From NCBI RefSeq assembly GCF_014654785.1, contig NZ_BNBD01000025.1, positions 1 through 42,552 of the forward strand: a stretch of 42,552 nt of DNA, written 5' to 3'. Below, piece after piece: positions 40,474 through 42,552 of the stretch. The notes below the pieces were generated by a model. It was given only the letters and a program-made list of their open reading frames with translations, was not told the origin of the DNA and ran no database searches. The translations under genes were made by a program, and so were the position numbers. Positions within the stretch are counted from its first letter, which is position 1. Every line of letters starts with the position of its first letter. This stretch comes from Streptomyces mashuensis. GTDB taxonomy: Bacteria; Actinomycetota; Actinomycetes; Streptomycetales; Streptomycetaceae.

Positions 40474-41217
40474 ATGACCGACCGGATCGCCGGGCCCGCC
40501 GGACGCCCGATCCCCGTGCCCGTCCCCGTCCGCTGCACGCCCGTCGCCCACCGCGGCGACCCGTACGTCCACCGGGAGAACACGCTGCCCTCGGTCCGTT
40601 CGGCGCTGCGCGCCGGGGCGGGCGCGGTGGAGGTGGACGTGCGGCCGGCGCGGGACGGGGTGCCCGTGCTGCTGCACGACGCGACGCTGCGCCGGCTGTG
40701 GGGCGTGGACCGGGCGCTGACGTCGCTGACGGCGGACGAGGTGCGGGAGGCGACCGGCGGCGGGGTGCCCACGCTGCGGGAGGCACTGGCCGAGGTGACG
40801 GCGGCGGGCCCGGCCGGCGGGGCGCGGCTCTTCGTCGACCTGCCCGATCCGGCGGTGGTGCCGGCCGCGGTCGAGGAGGTGGCGGCGGGCGGGGCGCGCG
40901 GCCACGTGTACTACTGCGGCGGGCCGGCGGCGATGCTCGCGGTGCGCCGGGCGGACCCGGACGCGGAGATCGCGCTGACGTGGACGACGCTGGCGCCGCC
41001 CCGGCCGGCGCTGCTGGCGGCGGTGCGGCCGCACTGGCTGAACTACCGCTTCGGGCTGGTGACGCCGGAACTGGTGGCGCGGGACCACGCGGCGGGGCTG
41101 AAGGTGTCGGCGTGGACGGCGGACACGCGCCGGACGATGCGCCGGCTGCTGACGGCGGGCGTGGACGCCATCACCACCAACCGCATCGGCGCACTGCGGG
41201 CCCTGCTGCCGGCCTGA
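40474..41217 (+). CDS. Glycerophosphodiester phosphodiesterase
   Basis: 247 residues from ATG 40474; ATG 40465 is an alternative, and neither has a well-spaced Shine-Dalgarno sequence. Catalytic landmarks of the GDPD TIM barrel are HRG (26-28), ENT (35-37), EVDV (53-56) and LLHD with His68. It hydrolyses glycerophosphodiesters to an alcohol and glycerol-3-phosphate. No signal peptide, so cytoplasmic. It follows the deaminase gene by 37 bp on the same strand and converges on potD with 31 bp between. Confidence 0.9.
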   Translation: MTDRIAGPAGRPIPVPVPVRCTPVAHRGDPYVHRENTLPSVRSALRAGAGAVEVDVRPARDGVPVLLHDATLRRLWGVDRALTSLTADEVREATGGGVPTLREALAEVTAAGPAGGARLFVDLPDPAVVPAAVEEVAAGGARGHVYYCGGPAAMLAVRRADPDAEIALTWTTLAPPRPALLAAVRPHWLNYRFGLVTPELVARDHAAGLKVSAWTADTRRTMRRLLTAGVDAITTNRIGALRALLPA

Positions 41218-41248
41218 CCGGACGGGGCAGGACCCGCGCCCCCGGGCC

Positions 41249-42421
41249 CTACAGGCCGACGATCTCGTTCCACTCCTTGGCGAAGGCCGGCCGTTCCTTG
41301 GCGGAGATGTCGCGGGCGGTGGCGAGCCGGCGGCGCATGTCGTCGCTGGGGAAGATCAGCGGGTTCTCCGCGAGCTCGGCCTCCTCCTTGTCCTTGGAGT
41401 CGGCCAGCACGTGCCGGGCGGCCGGGACCGGGCAGACGTAGTTGACGGAGGCGGCGAGCCGGGCGGCGGTCTCGGGCCGGTAGTAGTGGTCGATCAGCTG
41501 CTCGGCGTTGGCCTTGTGCCGGGCGAGGTCGGGGATCATCAGGCTCTCGGCCCACAGCTCGGCGCCCTCCTCGGGGACGACGAACGCGATGTCGGGGTTG
41601 TCGGCCTGGAGCTGGATGATGTCGCCGGAGTACGCCTGGCAGGCGAGCACGTCGCCCGAGGAGAGGTCCTTGATGTAGTCGTTGCCGGTGAAGCGGCGGA
41701 TGTGGCGCCGGCGGACGAGGCCGCGCAGCTGCTCGGTCATGGTGTGGAAGTCGTCGGCGGTCCAGCGGGTGACGTCGGCGCCGTTCCCCTGCATGAGCAT
41801 GCAGAAGGCTTCGTCCATGCCGGAGAGCAGGGTGACGCGGCCGCGCAGGTCGTCGTGCCACAGGTCGGCGGTGCGGCGGATCTCGCGGCCGAGCTTGCGC
41901 CGGTTGTAGGCGATGCCGGTGATGCCGGACTGCCAGGGCACGGTGTGCAGGCGGCCGGGGTCGAACGCCGGGCGGCGCAGCAGCGGGTCGAGTTCCTTGG
42001 CGACGTGGGGCTGCCGGTCGCGGTCCATCGGCTGGACCCAGCCGAGGCGGACGTAGCGGGAGGCCATCCAGTCGCTGACGACGATGAGGTCGCGCCCGGT
42101 GTCCTGGTGGTTCATCAGGGCGGGGCTGATCTTGCCGAAGAACTCGTCGTTGTCGTTGATCTCCTCGGTGTAGGTCACCGAGATGCCTGTTTCCCGCTGG
42201 AAGCCGTCCAGGGTGGGACGTTTCTGCGGGTCCTTGTCGTCCGTGTCGATGTAGAGCGGCCAGTTGGCGAAGACCAGGCTCCTGTCGCGGCCGGAGCGGT
42301 CGGTGGCGGCACGGTCCGCCGGCGCGACGTACGCGGGCGGCACTCCGCAGCCGGCGAGGGCCGCGGCCCCCGCGCCGGCGCCCAGGACGTGCAGCAGGGC
42401 ACGGCGGGACAGGGGCTTCAC
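41249..42421 (-). CDS. potD: Polyamine ABC transporter substrate-binding lipoprotein PotD
   Basis: 390 residues from GTG 42421. The N-terminus MKPLSRRALLHVLGAGAGAA has a twin-arginine motif (RRALL) and the lipobox LAGC gives lipidated Cys25, so it is exported folded and anchored outside the membrane. The mature part is a type-II periplasmic-binding fold with NWPLYIDTDD, VVSDWMASRYVRLGWVQPMD and VPEEGAELWAESLMIPDLA, close to PotD/PotF. It should feed putrescine or spermidine to PotABC. Four other genes separate it from potA. Upstream are a TATCAT-like -10 box (42483-42488), a 10-bp repeat array in the leader, and a small palindrome. Confidence 0.92.
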   Translation of the reverse strand: MKPLSRRALLHVLGAGAGAAALAGCGVPPAYVAPADRAATDRSGRDRSLVFANWPLYIDTDDKDPQKRPTLDGFQRETGISVTYTEEINDNDEFFGKISPALMNHQDTGRDLIVVSDWMASRYVRLGWVQPMDRDRQPHVAKELDPLLRRPAFDPGRLHTVPWQSGITGIAYNRRKLGREIRRTADLWHDDLRGRVTLLSGMDEAFCMLMQGNGADVTRWTADDFHTMTEQLRGLVRRRHIRRFTGNDYIKDLSSGDVLACQAYSGDIIQLQADNPDIAFVVPEEGAELWAESLMIPDLARHKANAEQLIDHYYRPETAARLAASVNYVCPVPAARHVLADSKDKEEAELAENPLIFPSDDMRRRLATARDISAKERPAFAKEWNEIVGL

Positions 42422-42430
42422 GGGCGGGTT

Positions 42431-42457
42431 CTCTCGGTTTCTCTCGGCCTCGCTCGG
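42431..42457. repeat. Three 10-bp tandem repeats in the potD leader
   Basis: CTCTCGG begins at 42431 and 42441 and CGCTCGG at 42451 (unit TTTCTCTCGG), exactly 10 bp apart, just upstream of the potD start codon. Confidence 0.8.
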
Positions 42458-42506
42458 AGGGGTGTTCGGGGAACGGCGGCCGATGATACCGGGGCGCGGG
42501 GGGCAC

Positions 42507-42528
42507 CTCCCAGCGGTAGCTGGGGGAG
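42507..42528. repeat. CTCCCAGC/GCTGGGGGAG palindromic element upstream of potD
   Basis: CTCCCAGC (42507-42514), loop GGTA, then GCTGGGGGAG (42519-42528) forms an 8-bp stem with one G-U. From memory, elements of the form CACCTCCCAGC...GCTGGGGGAG are widespread in Streptomyces intergenic DNA, so this may be one copy of a dispersed repeat. Confidence 0.55.
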
Positions 42529-42552
42529 ATCAGCCCAGCGAGGTCATCACGT

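Noticed and set aside
1..42552. tRNA, rRNA, CRISPR arrays and insertion sequences
   Set aside because: I looked on both strands and saw no cloverleaf, rRNA segment, regularly spaced 25-40 bp repeats or transposase motif.

Overview
The window reads as chromosomal DNA of a Streptomyces or very close actinomycete. The base composition is very GC-rich, GTG starts are common, ribosome-binding sites are GGAGG-like, long antisense open frames appear as a composition artefact, and the core gene order (rimP-nusA-ylxR-infB-DUF503-rbfA-truB...ribF, then dxr-rseP-ispG) matches the conserved Streptomyces arrangement. No rRNA, tRNA, CRISPR array, transposase or phage module was seen. The assignment to genus is inference from content, not a database match.

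Layout. (1) 113-13013, all minus strand: the transcription/translation cluster, read from rimP down to ribF, covering 30S maturation (rimP, rbfA), antitermination (nusA), a YlxR RNA-binding protein, IF2, a DUF503 protein, tRNA pseudouridine-55 synthase and FAD synthesis. A 1446-residue trypsin-fold/NTPase gene sits between truB and ribF. (2) 13206-15211, plus strand: a Tat-type lipoprotein, a ferritin-like DUF4439 protein and an APH-fold protein that has lost its catalytic residues. (3) 15240-20712, minus strand: two GNAT proteins and the MEP-pathway genes ispG and dxr with the site-2 protease rseP between them. (4) 20810-24836: an acyl-CoA dehydrogenase and a NarL/DesR-type two-component pair. 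(5) 25092-37773: aldehyde dehydrogenase, PucR regulator, a solitary VirD4/TraG-like membrane ATPase, gabT, a PAP2 phosphatase, and a potA-potB-potC-FAD amine oxidoreductase operon. (6) 38020-42421: NADAR protein, DUF4190 membrane protein, an adenosine-deaminase-family enzyme that is probably the aminodeoxyfutalosine deaminase of menaquinone synthesis, a glycerophosphodiester phosphodiesterase, and potD.

How the genes fit together: regions 5 and 6 together look like polyamine/GABA use. PotABCD would import putrescine or spermidine, the PuuB-like oxidase would open the amine, the aldehyde dehydrogenase would oxidise the aldehyde, and GabT would move the amino group of GABA, with PucR as the likely regulator. 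potD is detached from potABC by four unrelated genes.

Most unusual points: the catalytically degenerate trypsin-NTPase, the APH-like pseudokinase, the lone coupling-protein-like ATPase, a chain of overlapping micro-ORFs plus a hairpin in the infB leader, and a recurrent pattern in which many of the longer intergenic gaps carry short direct repeats with a 10-12 bp period, several of them built on the heptamer GTTCCGG.
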